The position numbers were made by a program, and so were the translations under genes. The notes under the pieces are model-generated. The model was not told the origin of the DNA. It saw only the letters and a list, made by a program, of their open reading frames with translations, and ran no database searches. A stretch of 64,000 nt of DNA from Actinernus sp. WN-2022 (taxonomy: Eukaryota; Cnidaria; Anthozoa; Actiniaria; Actinernidae). The DNA is taken from contig JAOWCC010000916.1 of the NCBI GenBank assembly GCA_030867875.1, forward strand, positions 876,001-940,000, in the 5' to 3' direction. Below, in pieces: positions 33,496 through 44,975 of the stretch; the stretch's first letter is position 1; each line of letters starts with the position of its first letter.

Positions 33496-33726
33496 TAGGT
33501 AAACGTCAAGTTGCAGCTCCAAGCAGCTCTCAAATGCTATTTTAATACTGGACTGTGTAGTGTTTTACAGTCAAACCGGATGTTCCTTTGCCGGTCACTT
33601 TCACACCTTGTAAAATTGTACAAAGACCCTTATGTTTTAGTTTGGCCATTGTTTCCGGTTATTGCAGTGAAAACCCACATCATGCAGTACGCTTTCATTG
33701 AGGAATTTCAACAATAATGCTGGGTA

Positions 33727-34800
33727 ATGTCGGACAAGTCTCTCAAGCGTAAGATTGCTACTAAATCTTTGGAGGAGAAATACAAAGCTCTCAAAGATAT
33801 TAAGAAAGGCGTAGCAAAGAAAGAGGTAGCAAAAAAGTATGGCGTTCCTTTAAACACTTTATCCACGTGGGCGAAGAGCAAAGAGAAGATTTCAGCTGCT
33901 TTCGAGAATGGTAAAAGTACACTGAAGCTGAAAGGCGCAAGTTTTGATAAAGCTATATACAGGTGGTTTATAAATGCAAGAGAGCGAAATGTTCCAGTTA
34001 GCGGTACGTTGCTTAAAGAGAAGGCAGTTCTATTTGCGAAAGAGCTCCAGATTGAAGATTTTAAGGGTTCCGATGGCTGGCTTGACCGTTGGAAAAAAAG
34101 ACACACTGTCACGTTTAAGACTGTTGCTGGAGAAGGAAAGTCATGCACCCCTCAAATGACCGCATCTTGGGACGAGACAATTCTGCCAACAATTATTTCC
34201 AACTACAAGCTAGAAGACATTTTCAAAGCTGACGAATTTGGCTTGTTTTATCAAGCTCTTCCCAACAAAACTTTGCATTTGAAGTCTGAGAAATGCGTGG
34301 GTGGTAAGCACAGCAAAATACGACTGACTGGTATGGCTGCTGCAAATGCAGTGGGCGAGAAGTTGCCCATGTTTGTTATTGGCAAATCTGCAAGACCACG
34401 GTGTTTCACTGGCGTTAGAGACATCCCCTGCCGATACCGATCGCAGAAGAAAAGTTGGATAGACAGTGCTCTACTTGAAGAGTGGATCAGAGAGCTTGGT
34501 AGAAAGTTTGTGGGAGAAGGCAGGAAAATTTCACTTATTGTGGACAACTGCCCGGCCCACCCACACGTTGGAGGACTTAAAGCTACCCATTTAGTGTTCC
34601 AAACTTGTTTCAAACAAGATGAGGCCTTCAATGCTTTTCGTCAGGCGCTCCGTGAAACGGAACAGGCGTTTTTGGCCCTCGAACTTGAACGAAATTTATC
34701 GGATCTCGAGGCAGAATCATCTGGTAAGTATATACAGTTGAATCCCGATAACTCGAACCGTCGGGAACTCGAAGCTCGCGCTAACTCGAACCAAAATTGA
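33727..34800 (+). CDS. Tigger-like transposase, complete ORF (Gly258)
   Basis: Gly258, followed by TCATGCATTT (34820) and the Gly-to-Cys change in the HIRAN relic. This trio occurs otherwise only in the monomer at 1870, 31,857 bp away. Confidence 0.85.
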   Translation: MSDKSLKRKIATKSLEEKYKALKDIKKGVAKKEVAKKYGVPLNTLSTWAKSKEKISAAFENGKSTLKLKGASFDKAIYRWFINARERNVPVSGTLLKEKAVLFAKELQIEDFKGSDGWLDRWKKRHTVTFKTVAGEGKSCTPQMTASWDETILPTIISNYKLEDIFKADEFGLFYQALPNKTLHLKSEKCVGGKHSKIRLTGMAAANAVGEKLPMFVIGKSARPRCFTGVRDIPCRYRSQKKSWIDSALLEEWIRELGRKFVGEGRKISLIVDNCPAHPHVGGLKATHLVFQTCFKQDEAFNAFRQALRETEQAFLALELERNLSDLEAESSGKYIQLNPDNSNRRELEARANSNQN

Positions 34801-35156
34801 TTTCCCCTGGATTTGCGTCATGCATTTAACGTAATTTTATCCTCCGTAACTCGAACCCTCGATAACTCGAACCTCCCGCTAACTCGAAGCAATTTTTATT
34901 TCCCTTCAGGTCATTTTCTTTATAATTTTACCCTCGAGAACTCGAACCTCGTTTATCAAGACGTAACGAGACAAAACCTACTTCAGAACATTGAATATAT
35001 TTTGAAGCAGCATCTATTCTTTGTATTAACTTCTCTAGTTTCTTGGTTTTACGTTACATAAAACGTGTCAGTTCAGTCCTGTGAGAATATTGTACGTGAT
35101 AAGCGGTGCCAGCAGGAATCAAAGGGAAACAAAGGATCCATTCAACCCAGCTTTCA

Positions 35157-35551
35157 TCAAGCTTTGCCGCTTAGCTGTTTCTTTAAAATGTCAATAAATT
35201 TCTTCTGTCCCTTGAAATGCAGCGTGCACGGCACTTGCATGCCTTCTCCATCGCCACGGTTAACTGCCTTGCCAGTTACCACCACAGTGCAGGAGTTCTG
35301 CTTATTGGCCCGCAAAAAGTAGAAAATAGTCTTTGCAAAACGGCCAGATTTGCCTTTCATTAAATGTCCAACAACTTCGCAAGAATGTAGCACACATACC
35401 GCATACTTGTCGACACTATTGCTTGGTTCTGGTACAGCGTTTAGCTCCTCAAGAAGCTCCGGGACCAAACTTCTTGGTACACATGATATCCTTTGATAAA
35501 AGAATCCAGGTCGTAAAAGACGATATTTTCAGACGTTTGCACGGAAGCCAT
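35157..35551 (-). pseudogene. HIRAN-like ORF relic
   Basis: Gly30 is Cys, the marker shared with 3300. Confidence 0.6.
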
Positions 35552-35782
35552 TAGGTAAACGTCAAGTTGCAGCTCCAAGCAGCTCTCAAATGCTATTTTA
35601 ATACTGGACTGTGTAGTGTTTTACAGTCAAACCGGATGTTCCTTTGCCGGTCACTTTCACACCTTGTAAAATTGTACAAAGACCCTTATGTTTTAGTTTG
35701 GCCATTGTTTTCGGTTATTGAAGTGAAAACCCACATCATGCAGTACGCTTTCATTGAGGAATTTCAACAATAATGCTGGGTA

Positions 35783-36856
35783 ATGTCGGACAAGTCTCTC
35801 AAGCGTAAGATTGCTACTAAATCTTTGGAGGAGAAATACAAAGCTCTCAAAGATATTAAGAAAGGCGTAGCAAAGAAAGAGGTAGCAAAAAAGTATGGCG
35901 TTCCTTTAAACACTTTATCCACGTGGGCGAAGAGCAAAGAGAAGATTTCAGCTGCTTTCGAGAATGGTAAAAGTACACTGAAGCTGAAAGGCGCAAGTTT
36001 TGATAAAGCTATATACAGGTGGTTTATAAATGCAAGAGAGCGAAATGTTCCAGTTAGCGGTACGTTGCTTAAAGAGAAGGCAGTTCTATTTGCGAAAGAG
36101 CTCCAGATTGAAGATTTTAAGGGTTCCGATGGCTGGCTTCACCGTTGGAAAAAAAGACACACTGTCACGTTTAAGACTGTTGCTGGAGAAGGAAAGTCAT
36201 GCACCCCTCAAATGACCGCATCTTGGGACGAGACAATTCTGCCAACAATTATTTCCAACTACAAGCTAGAAGACATTTTCAAAGCTGACGAATTTGGCTT
36301 GTTTTATCAAGCTCTTCCCAACAAAACTTTGCATTTGAAGTCTGAGAAATGCGTGGGTGGTAAGCACAGCAAAATACGACTGACTGGTATGGCTGCTGCA
36401 AATGCAGTGGGCGAGAAGTTGCCCATGTTTGTTATTGGCAAATCTGCAAGACCACGGTGTTTCACTGGCGTTAGAGACATCCCCTGCCGATACCGATCGC
36501 AGAAGAAAAGTTGGATAGACAGTGCTCTACTTGAAGAGTGGATCAGAGAGCTTGATAGAAAGTTTGTGGGAGAAGGCAGGAAAATTTCACTTATTGTGGA
36601 CAACTGCCCGGCCCACCCACACGTTGGAGGACTTAAAGCTACCCATTTAGTGTTCCAAACTTGTTTCAAACAAGATGAGGCCTTCAATGCTTTTCGTCAG
36701 GCGCTCCGTGAAACGGAACAGGCATTTTTGGCCCTCGAACTTGAACGAAATTTATCGGATCTCGAGGCAGAATCATCTGGTAAGTATATACAGTTGAATC
36801 CCGATAACTCGAACCGTCGGGAACTCGAAGCTCGCGCTAACTCGAACCAAAATTGA
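35783..36856 (+). CDS. Tigger-like transposase, complete ORF (His120)
   Basis: An intermediate monomer. It has His120 of type II but lacks the frame-breaking T and keeps Ala314-Phe315 (with a silent GCA). Its leader has the type II TTTTCGGTTATTGAAG. It is the only complete ORF with His120, and so shows the order of decay: His120 first, frameshift later. Confidence 0.85.
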   Translation: MSDKSLKRKIATKSLEEKYKALKDIKKGVAKKEVAKKYGVPLNTLSTWAKSKEKISAAFENGKSTLKLKGASFDKAIYRWFINARERNVPVSGTLLKEKAVLFAKELQIEDFKGSDGWLHRWKKRHTVTFKTVAGEGKSCTPQMTASWDETILPTIISNYKLEDIFKADEFGLFYQALPNKTLHLKSEKCVGGKHSKIRLTGMAAANAVGEKLPMFVIGKSARPRCFTGVRDIPCRYRSQKKSWIDSALLEEWIRELDRKFVGEGRKISLIVDNCPAHPHVGGLKATHLVFQTCFKQDEAFNAFRQALRETEQAFLALELERNLSDLEAESSGKYIQLNPDNSNRRELEARANSNQN

Positions 36857-37212
36857 TTTCCCCTGGATTTGCGTCATACATTTAACGTAATTTTATCCTC
36901 CGTAACTCGAACCCTCGATAACTCGAACCTCCCGCTAACTCGAAGCAATTTTTATTTCCCTTCAGGTCATTTTCTTTATAATTTTACCCTCGAGAACTCG
37001 AACCTCGTTTATCAAGACGTAACGAGACAAAACCTACTTCAGAACATTGAATTTATTTTGAAGCAGCATCTATTCTTTGTATTAACTTCTCTAGTTTCTT
37101 GGTTTTACGTTACATAAAACGTGTCAGTTCAGTCCTGTGAGAATATTGTACGTGATAAGCGGTGCCAGCAGGAATCAAAGGGAAACAAAGGATCCATTCA
37201 ACCCAGCTTTCA

Positions 37213-37607
37213 TCAAGCTTTGCCGCTTAGCTGTTTCTTTAAAATGTCAATAAATTTCTTCTGTCCCTTGAAATGCAGCGTGCACGGCACTTGCATGCCT
37301 TCTCCATCGCCACGGTTAACTGCCTTGCCAGTTACCACCACAGTGCAGGAGTTCTGCTTATTGGCCCGCAAAAAGTAGAAAATAGTCTTTGCAAAACGGC
37401 CAGATTTGCCTTTCATTAAATGTCCAACAACTTCGCCAGAATGTAGCACACATACCGCATACTTGTCGACACTATTGCTTGGTTCTGGTACAGCGTTTAG
37501 CTCCTCAAGAAGCTCCGGGACCAAACTTCTTGGTACACATGATATCCTTTGATAAAAGAATCCAGGTCGTAAAAGACGATATTTTCAGACGTTTGCACGG
37601 AAGCCAT
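37213..37607 (-). pseudogene. HIRAN-like ORF relic
   Basis: Consensus form. Confidence 0.6.
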
Positions 37608-37838
37608 TAGGTAAACGTCAAGTTGCAGCTCCAAGCAGCTCTCAAATGCTATTTTAATACTGGACTGTGTTGTGTTTTACAGTCAAACCGGATGTTCCTT
37701 TGCCGGTCACTTTCACACCTTGTAAAATTGTACAAAGACCCTTATGTTTTAGTTTGGCCATTGTTTCCGGTTATTGCAGTGAAAACCCACATCATGCAGT
37801 ACGCTTTCATTGAGGAATTTCAACAATAATGCTGGGTA

Positions 37839-38880
37839 ATGTCGGACAAGTCTCTCAAGCGTAAGATTGCTACTACATCTTTGGAGGAGAAATACAAAGC
37901 TCTCAAAGATATTAAGAAAGGCGTGGCAAAGAAAGAGGTAGCAAAAAAGTATGGCGTTCCTTTAAACACTTTATCCACGTGGGCGAAGAGCAAAGAGAAG
38001 ATTTCAGCTGCTTTCGAGAATGGTAAAAGTACACTGAAGCTGAAAGGCGCAAGTTTTGATAAAGCTATATACAGGTGGTTTATAAATGCAAGAGAGCGAA
38101 ATGTTCCAGTTAGCGGTACGTTGCTTAAAGAGAAGGCAGTTCTATTTGCGAAAGAGCTCCAGATTGAAGATTTTAAGGGTTCCGATGGCTGGCTTCACCG
38201 TTGGAAAAAAAGACACACTTGTCACGTTTAAGACTGTTGCTGGAGAAGGAAAGTCATGCACCCCTCAAATGACCGCATCTTGGGACGAGACAATTCTGCC
38301 AACAATTATTTCCAACTACAAGCTCGAAGACATTTTCAAAGCTGACGAATTTGGCTTGTTTTATCAAGCTCTTCCCAACAAAACTTTGCATTTGAAGTCT
38401 GAGAAATGCGTGGGTGGTAAGCACAGCAAAATACGACTGACTGGTATGGCTGCTGCAAATGCAGTGGGCGAGAAGTTGCCCATGTTTGTTATTGGCAAAT
38501 CTGCAAGACCACGGTGTTTCACTGGCGTTAGAGACATCCCCTGCCGATACCGATCGCAGAAGAAAAGTTGGATAGACAGTGCTCTACTTGAAGAGTGGAT
38601 CAGAGAGCTTGATAGAAAGTTTGTGGGAGAAGGCAGGAAAATTTCACTTATTGTGGACAACTGCCCGGCCCACCCACACGTTGGCGGACTTAAAGCTACC
38701 CATTTAGTGTTCCAAACTTGTTTCAAACAAGATGAGGCCTTCAATGCTTTTCGTCAGGCGCTCCGTGAAACGGAACAGGAATCTTTGGCCCTCGAACTTG
38801 AACGCAATTTATCGGATCTCGAGGCAGAATCATCTGGTAAGTATATACAGTTGAATCCCGATAACTCGAACCGTCGGTAA
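37839..38880 (+). pseudogene. Tigger-like transposase, frameshifted monomer
   Basis: Type II: extra T near 38219, His120, Glu314-Ser315 and TAA at 38878-38880. Private change Lys13 to Thr. The block after it has lost 15 bases covering one AACTCGAA motif. Confidence 0.85.
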
Positions 38881-39253
38881 CTCGAAGCTCGCGCTAACTC
38901 GAACCAAAATTGATTTCCCCTGGATTTGCGTCATACATTTAATGTAATTTTACCCTCCGTAACTCGAACCTCCCGCTAACTCGAAGCAATTTTTGTTTCC
39001 CTTCATGTCATTTTCTTTTTAATTTTACCCTCGAGAACTCGAACCTCGTTTATCAAGACGTAACGAGACAAAACGTACTTCAGAACATTGAATTTATTTT
39101 GAAGCAGCATGTATTCTTTGTGTTAACTTCTCTAGTTTCTTGGTTTTACGTTACATAAAACGTGTCAGTTCAGTCCTGTGAGAATATTGTACGTGATAAG
39201 CGGTGTCAGCAGGAATCAAAGGGAAACAAAGGATCCATTCAACCCAGCTTTCA

Positions 39254-39648
39254 TCAAGCTTTGCCGCTTAGCTGTTTCTTTAAAATGTCAATAAATTTCT
39301 TCTGTCCCTTGAAATGCAGCGTGCACGGCACTTGCATGCCTTCTCCATCGCCACGGTTAACTGCCTTGCCAGTTACAACCACAGTGCAGGAGTTCTGCTT
39401 GTTGGCCCGCAAAAAGTAGAAAATAGTCTTTGCAAAACGGCCAGATTTGCCTTTCATTAAATGTCCAACAACTTCGCCAGAATGTAGCACACATACCGCA
39501 TACTTGTCGACACTATTGCTTGGTTCTGGTACAGCGTTTAGCTCCTCAAGAAGCTCCGGGACCAAACTTCTTGGTACACATGATATCCTTTGATAAAAGA
39601 ATCCAGGTTGTAAAAGACGATATTTTCAGACGATTGCACGGAAGCCAT
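39254..39648 (-). pseudogene. HIRAN-like ORF relic
   Basis: Type II variants GTTACAACC and CTTGTTGGCC, plus a private T-to-A change in the first exon-like segment near 39632. Confidence 0.6.
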
Positions 39649-39879
39649 TAGGTAAACGTCAAGTTGCAGCTCCAAGCAGCTCTCAAATGCTATTTTAATA
39701 CTGGACTGTGTAGTGTTTTACAGTCAAACCGGATGTTCCTTTGCCGGTCACTTTCACCCCTTGTAAAATTGTACAAAGACCCTTATGTTTTAGTTTGGCC
39801 ATTGTTTTCGGTTATTGAAGTGAAAACCCACATCATGCAGTACGCTTTCATTGAGGAATTTCAACAATAATGCTGGGTA

Positions 39880-40366
39880 ATGTCGGACAAGTCTCTCAAG
39901 CGTAAGATTGCTACTAAATCTTTGGAGGAGAAATACAAAGCTCTCAAAGATATTAAGAAAGGCGTGGCAAAGAAAGAGGTAGCAAAAAAGTATGGCGTTC
40001 CTTTAAACACTTTATCCACGTGGGCGAAGAGCAAAGAGAAGATTTCAGCTGCTTTCGAGAATGGTAAAAGTACACTGAAGCTGAAAGGCGCAAGTTTTGA
40101 TAAAGCTATATACAGGTGGTTTATAAATGCAAGAGAGCGAAATGTTCCAGTTAGCGGTACGTTGCTTAAAGAGAAGGCAGTTCTATTTGCGAAAGAGCTC
40201 CAGATTGAAGATTTTAAGGGTTCCGATGGCTGGCTTCACCGTTGGAAAAAAAGACACACTTGTCACGTTTAAGACTGTTGCTGGAGAAGGAAAGTCATGC
40301 ACCCCTCAAATGACCGCATCTTGGGACGAGACAATTCTGCCAACAATTATTTCCAACTACAAGCTA
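39880..40366 (+). pseudogene. Tigger-like transposase, truncated at array edge
   Basis: Type II (His120, extra T near 40260). Similarity to the array stops at AAGCTA (40361-40366), the position of KL(E)DIF at residue 161, and LINE sequence starts. This is the right boundary of the array. Confidence 0.85.
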
Positions 40367-40543
40367 AACCCTGGATATCAAAAGGACTACTTGCATCAAT
40401 AAAAATTAAGCAAAAAAAATACCATTCCCACTTCTTAAGTAAAGAACCACGAAAGGTAAAAAAATATAAACAATACTCAAACCTACTCAGTCGACTAAAA
40501 ACCAAGGCAAAGAATGAACACTACAACCACTACTTCCAACAAT
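40366..40543 (+). mobile_element. LINE ORF2 fragment (endonuclease-RT linker)
   Basis: The translation from 40366 starts KPWISKGLLASIK and continues through a Lys-rich segment to YSNLLSRLKTKAKNEHY, the linker between endonuclease and reverse transcriptase in jockey/CR1-type LINEs. Neither flank is a LINE end. The left junction is directly on the tandem array, and the right passes into the KDZ relic. Only about 59 codons remain. Confidence 0.65.
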
Positions 40544-40544
40544 G

Positions 40545-43290
40545 AGAACAAATGTGGTGAAACACACTCGAAAGCAGCAGGAAATAAGCTAAAGAAGAAG
40601 ACCAAGCAGGACGAGACGGGATTAGAGATTGCAGCATGCAGACATGGCTTGGCTCAATGGGCAGTTAACATGTACCAGGGAGAAATCTATGGTTATGCCC
40701 ATTACATCCAGCTGAAAAAAATGCAGCCTGCAAATGTGAAGTTCTTCTGGGAAGATGTAGTCTGTCATTATTGGAAATGGGCACGACGGGCTGGGCTGCT
40801 GGCTGGGTGTGTTATGAAGCCTGCATTGTCAGTGATGCATGCAAAGGCTCGTAGCTAGTCTTGTCAGGTAATAATAGTGTCCATACAAATAATATTTGTA
40901 ATGTTATTGTCTGCAGAAACAAGGATAGTTAGATAAAGTAGCTGATTACATTTTTTACAGCCATAGATAACAGAAAAACTGCTGGCAGTGTTTGCATAAC
41001 AATGAAAGCAGCTGTTGGTTTGTGCATTATTTTGATGTAAGATAAATCTTCTCAAACTTACATGTACAGCAGTACATGCTCATTTTATTGATTTCAGATG
41101 GTTAATAATGGTGCCTGTACATTACTTATACAATGTACATGCCATAAATACCAAAAAAACCTTCGTCTGTCTAAGATTTTGTACGTTACATACACTGTAT
41201 GTTAATGTTTTATTACAGGTCATTTGGAGGGAAGGTGGCAGGATGGAAGTGCAGCATCCACAGGCGAGGAAGTTGAGCAAATTAACTCTTACATGTCCAT
41301 ATGTGGCAATACAACCAAATACATGCTTCCAGAGTGTAAATTGATTATTTTATATAATTGTACTTCATAAAATTATGTTTAATGTAAATAATGCAAAGAT
41401 ATTTTAGGTTCTTAAAATAAAGTACTTTTTAAGCAGACTTTTTAGTAAGTTTTAGAATAGTTGGCACAAAGCCCTACAAGAGGTGACTTGAACTGCTTTT
41501 CATTACAAGACTAGGCAACAGTACCAGCAGCTTCAGTCAGCAGGTTCTGTTGGAATCAATGATCCTCATGATATCATGATGATACCATTGGTATTTCTTT
41601 TACATTTTCTTTACAGGCCGTGACGAGCTTCTCACTGAACATGCTTTGGCGTGGAATAAGCGAAAGGTTACAAACATGGTAGATAACGTAAGTAATCGAT
41701 ATGTACGGGTAAGTGCAATATTTCCAAAATCATTTTATTAATAATGTAGCATTTACTGAAATTTGATATTTGTACAAAGGAATTAAAACTTTCTTCTGAA
41801 AACAGAACATATTTTTTTCTATAAAAATAGAAGCTAGTGTTCATTTCTTTTAGGCTGTGAAAATGAGGGCCACAACTGAAAAGGAGTCTACCGATGTAGC
41901 ATTAGAGTATGGCCTTCACAGGGACAAGTTAGACCTTAACAAATGGAAAGATGAAGTCATTCAACATGCCAGAGGTACATTACATTACATATATTAACAT
42001 TTGCATGTATTTTGTATATGTACGCTGGCTGATGAATGACAAAAACCTTTCAAATTATGACTTATAAACATCAGTGTCATAGTACCATACAAATGTACGT
42101 GCATTGCCTCCTTTGTTACACGTGTGTATTTTCTGAGCCATGATTGTCGAGTTTGACATCTAGTATGCTTCTTTTCAGTATTGCCTGTCCAAATCAATTC
42201 TGTTTATAAAATGTATATACATGTATCTTCTTTTGTTTTAGAAAATGAGGTGTCCAGTAAGGATGGAAATGAAATCACCAAGATTCAACATCAAATGGAG
42301 GTGTTGTATTCTTCTTCTTTCCAGATGTCATCAATGAATAAATTAGCTGGTATTGTTATTTTTTTAAACTTAAAATGGATAATTGTGTACTATTTTCATA
42401 GGTTTGATTTGGTAAAATTTGTGTTGTTCGTATGTTAAGGATAATACTGTGTGTATTGTTTTTCATCACTCAGTTTCCCTATATTTCTGCTGTATATATA
42501 GGGTATTAATATTGATTCAGGAATACTGAGATTATAAGTATTGCTTATGAAATAAACATAATAAGGCATGTACATGTATGCGCTACAGAATTGAAATTCT
42601 CATTTTTGAGTTCATACTGACGAATATTAATTCCATACCTCTGCATGCATATATTATTATTTTTAATTAAAATTAGATACGTCAAAGCAACGTACTCGTT
42701 TGCGCAAGAGAATCGCAGACAACAAGGCCAAATTACGATCCCTCGTGGAAGAGTACAATGGCATGGATGGAACATCCCCTGTTCAACTGCTCGATGTTGA
42801 GAAGGGACAGTTTGCCTGGGAAGGATGCCTTGAAGGTATAAACGTGTGCTTATATACATTGAACATTGTAAAATTGTCATAACAATGAAAGATCCTCACC
42901 CTTTGTTACTGTATAAATAAGGATATCATATTGCTGCTTGTGGTACTTTTATTATTTGTCATAGTATTGGAAATATATGCTTTGTCTTTCAACTATCTTC
43001 AAAGACCGATGAAGCAATACAATGTATAGTCACTAACGATGCCATTTGCAGTCCATTTGTACTAAAGTAACACATGCTTTTGAGTTTGATATGCATTTAG
43101 ATCAAAGTGGTCTTAGTTTATTCCGTTAAAACTAGAACTCTGATTTTGTGGCATTCATATTGGTTTCATTTATTTAGGTGAGAGTCAAAAGTCGTGTCGT
43201 AGAATCATTTCAAGTGGCTAAAAGATAGAAAGAAGAAGTGGACCTTGTGCTGAATGAGATGAAACAGTTCATCACATTTTATTCATCTTT
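40545..43290 (+). pseudogene. KDZ (Kyakuja-Dileera-Zisupton) transposase relic, seven exons
   Basis: Exons with consistent splice signals: about 40545-40867, 41219-41335, 41617-41708, 41854-41974, 42242-42349, 42677-42835, and 43178 to about 43290. Motifs in order: CRHGLAQWAVNMYQGEIYGY, FFWEDVVCHYWKW, LSVMHAKA, STGEEVEQINSYMS followed by GNTTKYMLPEC, RDELLTEHALAWNKRKV, then a charged helical C-terminus with LRKRIADNKAKLR. Split codons are rebuilt correctly at the exon 2/3 and 4/5 joins. It is broken by TAG at 40855-40857, a frameshift early in exon 2 and TAG at 43226-43228. KDZ transposases are animal and fungal cut-and-paste enzymes, often intron-containing and linked to a SUMO-protease module, as here. 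Confidence 0.75.
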
Positions 43291-44012
43291 TAAAATTCCT
43301 TCTATTGTAAACGAAATCAAAGTCATAAAGCAACGTTTAAATGTTCAATTTGATTGCCTTGATATACGTTTAAGGTTATCTTGCCAGGTGATAGGCTTGG
43401 GAATAAATGTACAGACTGTAACTTTTGTAAAGTGAAAGATCAGTCAACCATACAAAACAAAATGTATACCATTTGTCGACAGCAAAATACTCTTCCTTTA
43501 AATCAGTTAATTTTTTCCTTTTCGGTGTAAGAAACTCCAGCTCTTTCAAGCAAGACTTGCTTGTCCAAGATGATGTTACGCTTGTCCAAGAATACCAAGT
43601 TAACAATCTGTCCCTCCCAAAACCAAAATTGAACTATGGTAAATTTAATGTTAAATTAGCTTCTGTAAAAGTTTGGAATGATCTCCCACAAGATGTAAAG
43701 AATAGTGCATCACTTCCTATTTTCAAATCAAAATTCAAGAAATATCTGTTTTCCTCCTAAGTATAGCTCTTCTTTCTCTACTTACCATAGTGCTTGATAT
43801 TTTTTATTCTTCAATTATAATTAAATTAATTAAATATTAACTCTTTATCTTCTGCTATCTTTGACATATAATCTTTTTTTTCCCTTCTTTTTTACATAGG
43901 GGTGCAAGGGGCATTTGTTAACCGCTTTAGAGGTTGTTAGCCCTTGCATCCACCACCTATTTAAATTAATATATTGTATATTGTGCTGTGCGTGTGTGAA
44001 AAAAAAAATTTG
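43290..44012 (+). mobile_element. LINE 3' fragment inserted in the KDZ relic
   Basis: The frame ending at 43760 (from about 43530) reads LPKPKLNYGKFNVK, VKVWNDLPQDVKNSASLPIF and KSKFKKYLFSS, the extreme C-terminus of a jockey/CR1-type RT. An AT-rich 3' UTR and an A-run at 43999-44007 follow. It is a different family from the LINE at 11111. Boundaries are approximate; KDZ-like coding sequence resumes after 44030. Confidence 0.65.
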
Positions 44013-44039
44013 AAACTTTTAAAGCAACAATGGTAGAAA

Positions 44040-44975
44040 CCTCATATTCCCTGACATAGCAAAGTGTACCAAGCCTGCACTCGTGGTCAGAAGGCACTTC
44101 TTAACCTTCCACCAGTTTAGCTGCAACAAACGTTAGGCATCACACAGAAACCGACAGTTCTGGCTGAGCACCAACTCCTTAACCAGCAACCAACTGAGAG
44201 CACTGTTGCCAATGTCAGGATGTTGCTGTCATATTTTACAAAGCAGAAAGGTGATCCACATGATTTTGGGAAATTTAATATCGAGTCGTTGAGACTCTTT
44301 CAAAGTCTTTATGAGGCATTAGAGGTCAAAAGAAAGGCCCACGTTGAGGCAGATTGGGTAAAGAAATTTAGCTCTGACAGATTCACATGCCATTGAAAGC
44401 ATTCTAATAGATTTCCGCCTAGACAAGGACGTTCTGAGTGGGGAGCATATATTGTGGATGTGAAAGATTTCCGTTCCCTGGTATGTGAGAGAATGTCACT
44501 GGATTACAATTGATGTCATTTGCATGAAGTTTTTAGCTGAACAGAAACCACCCAACGAAACAATCAAACCTGGGCTAGACAGGGGATACAGTTCCTTAGC
44601 CAAAATAAAACAGACCATTCTTCACATCACGTCCCTCTGCAGATATTAAACATATCACAACCATTATCCATGATGATGAAAACAACCACTGGGGTATGGT
44701 ATGCTCTAATTTCTGCAAGAAGACTGCATTCTATGATGATGGCCGGAAAGTGTCTCCACCTGACGAAACAGAAGCTGTGGTACGGATCATGTTGAATTCA
44801 TTTCAGAATGTGGAAAACCAAGAGTCATTCCGTCAGGACCGGTGGGACTGTTCTCCGCTGTTTTAACCGTTCAACATGCCCAAGCCACCCCAACATGGAG
44901 AAGGATCAGCAAGTGGAGTGGGTATTATTCTCTCAGTGGGAGAACTTATGACACAGGTACTCAGATGGAGAAATG
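44040..44975 (+). pseudogene. Ulp1-like (C48) cysteine protease relic of the KDZ element
   Basis: Reading across frames gives QPTESTVANVRMLLSYFTK, HVEADWVKKFSSDRF, then the protease signature: NNHWGMV with the His at 44687-44689, FYDDG with the Asp at 44735-44737, and FNMPKPPQ...GVGIILS. The residue expected to be the nucleophile Cys is Ser (AGT, 44912-44914). Several stops and frameshifts interrupt it (for example after 44395 and around 44520). Fusion of a Ulp1 domain to KDZ transposases is known, which supports both assignments. Catalytic assignment of the Ser is inferred from spacing. Confidence 0.6.

Larger units (their letters stand above)
1..40366 (+). repeat. Tandem array of 2,056-bp Tigger/HIRAN monomers
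   Basis: Successive transposase start codons lie at 1870, 3926, 5983, 8039, 10095, then 13167 and every 2,056 bp to 37839, then 39880. Spacing is 2,056 bp except 2,057 (one-base insertion), 3,072 (LINE insertion) and 2,041 (15-base loss near 38960). Monomers differ at only a handful of sites, so identity is near 99% by eye. The repeat is head-to-tail, with no inverted copy. The left end is outside the window; the right end is abrupt at 40366, inside a transposase ORF. Size, homogeneity and higher-order structure are satellite-like, but the monomer is gene-sized and built from transposon parts. An assembly artefact in copy number is possible. Confidence 0.97.

Noticed and set aside
1..40366. 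CRISPR-like or rDNA array
   Set aside because: Units are 2 kb, contain protein-coding relics, and have no short repeat-spacer pattern and no rRNA sequence.
1..40366. Integrated viral genome in multiple copies
   Set aside because: No capsid, polymerase or terminase-like protein; all coding content is transposon-derived.
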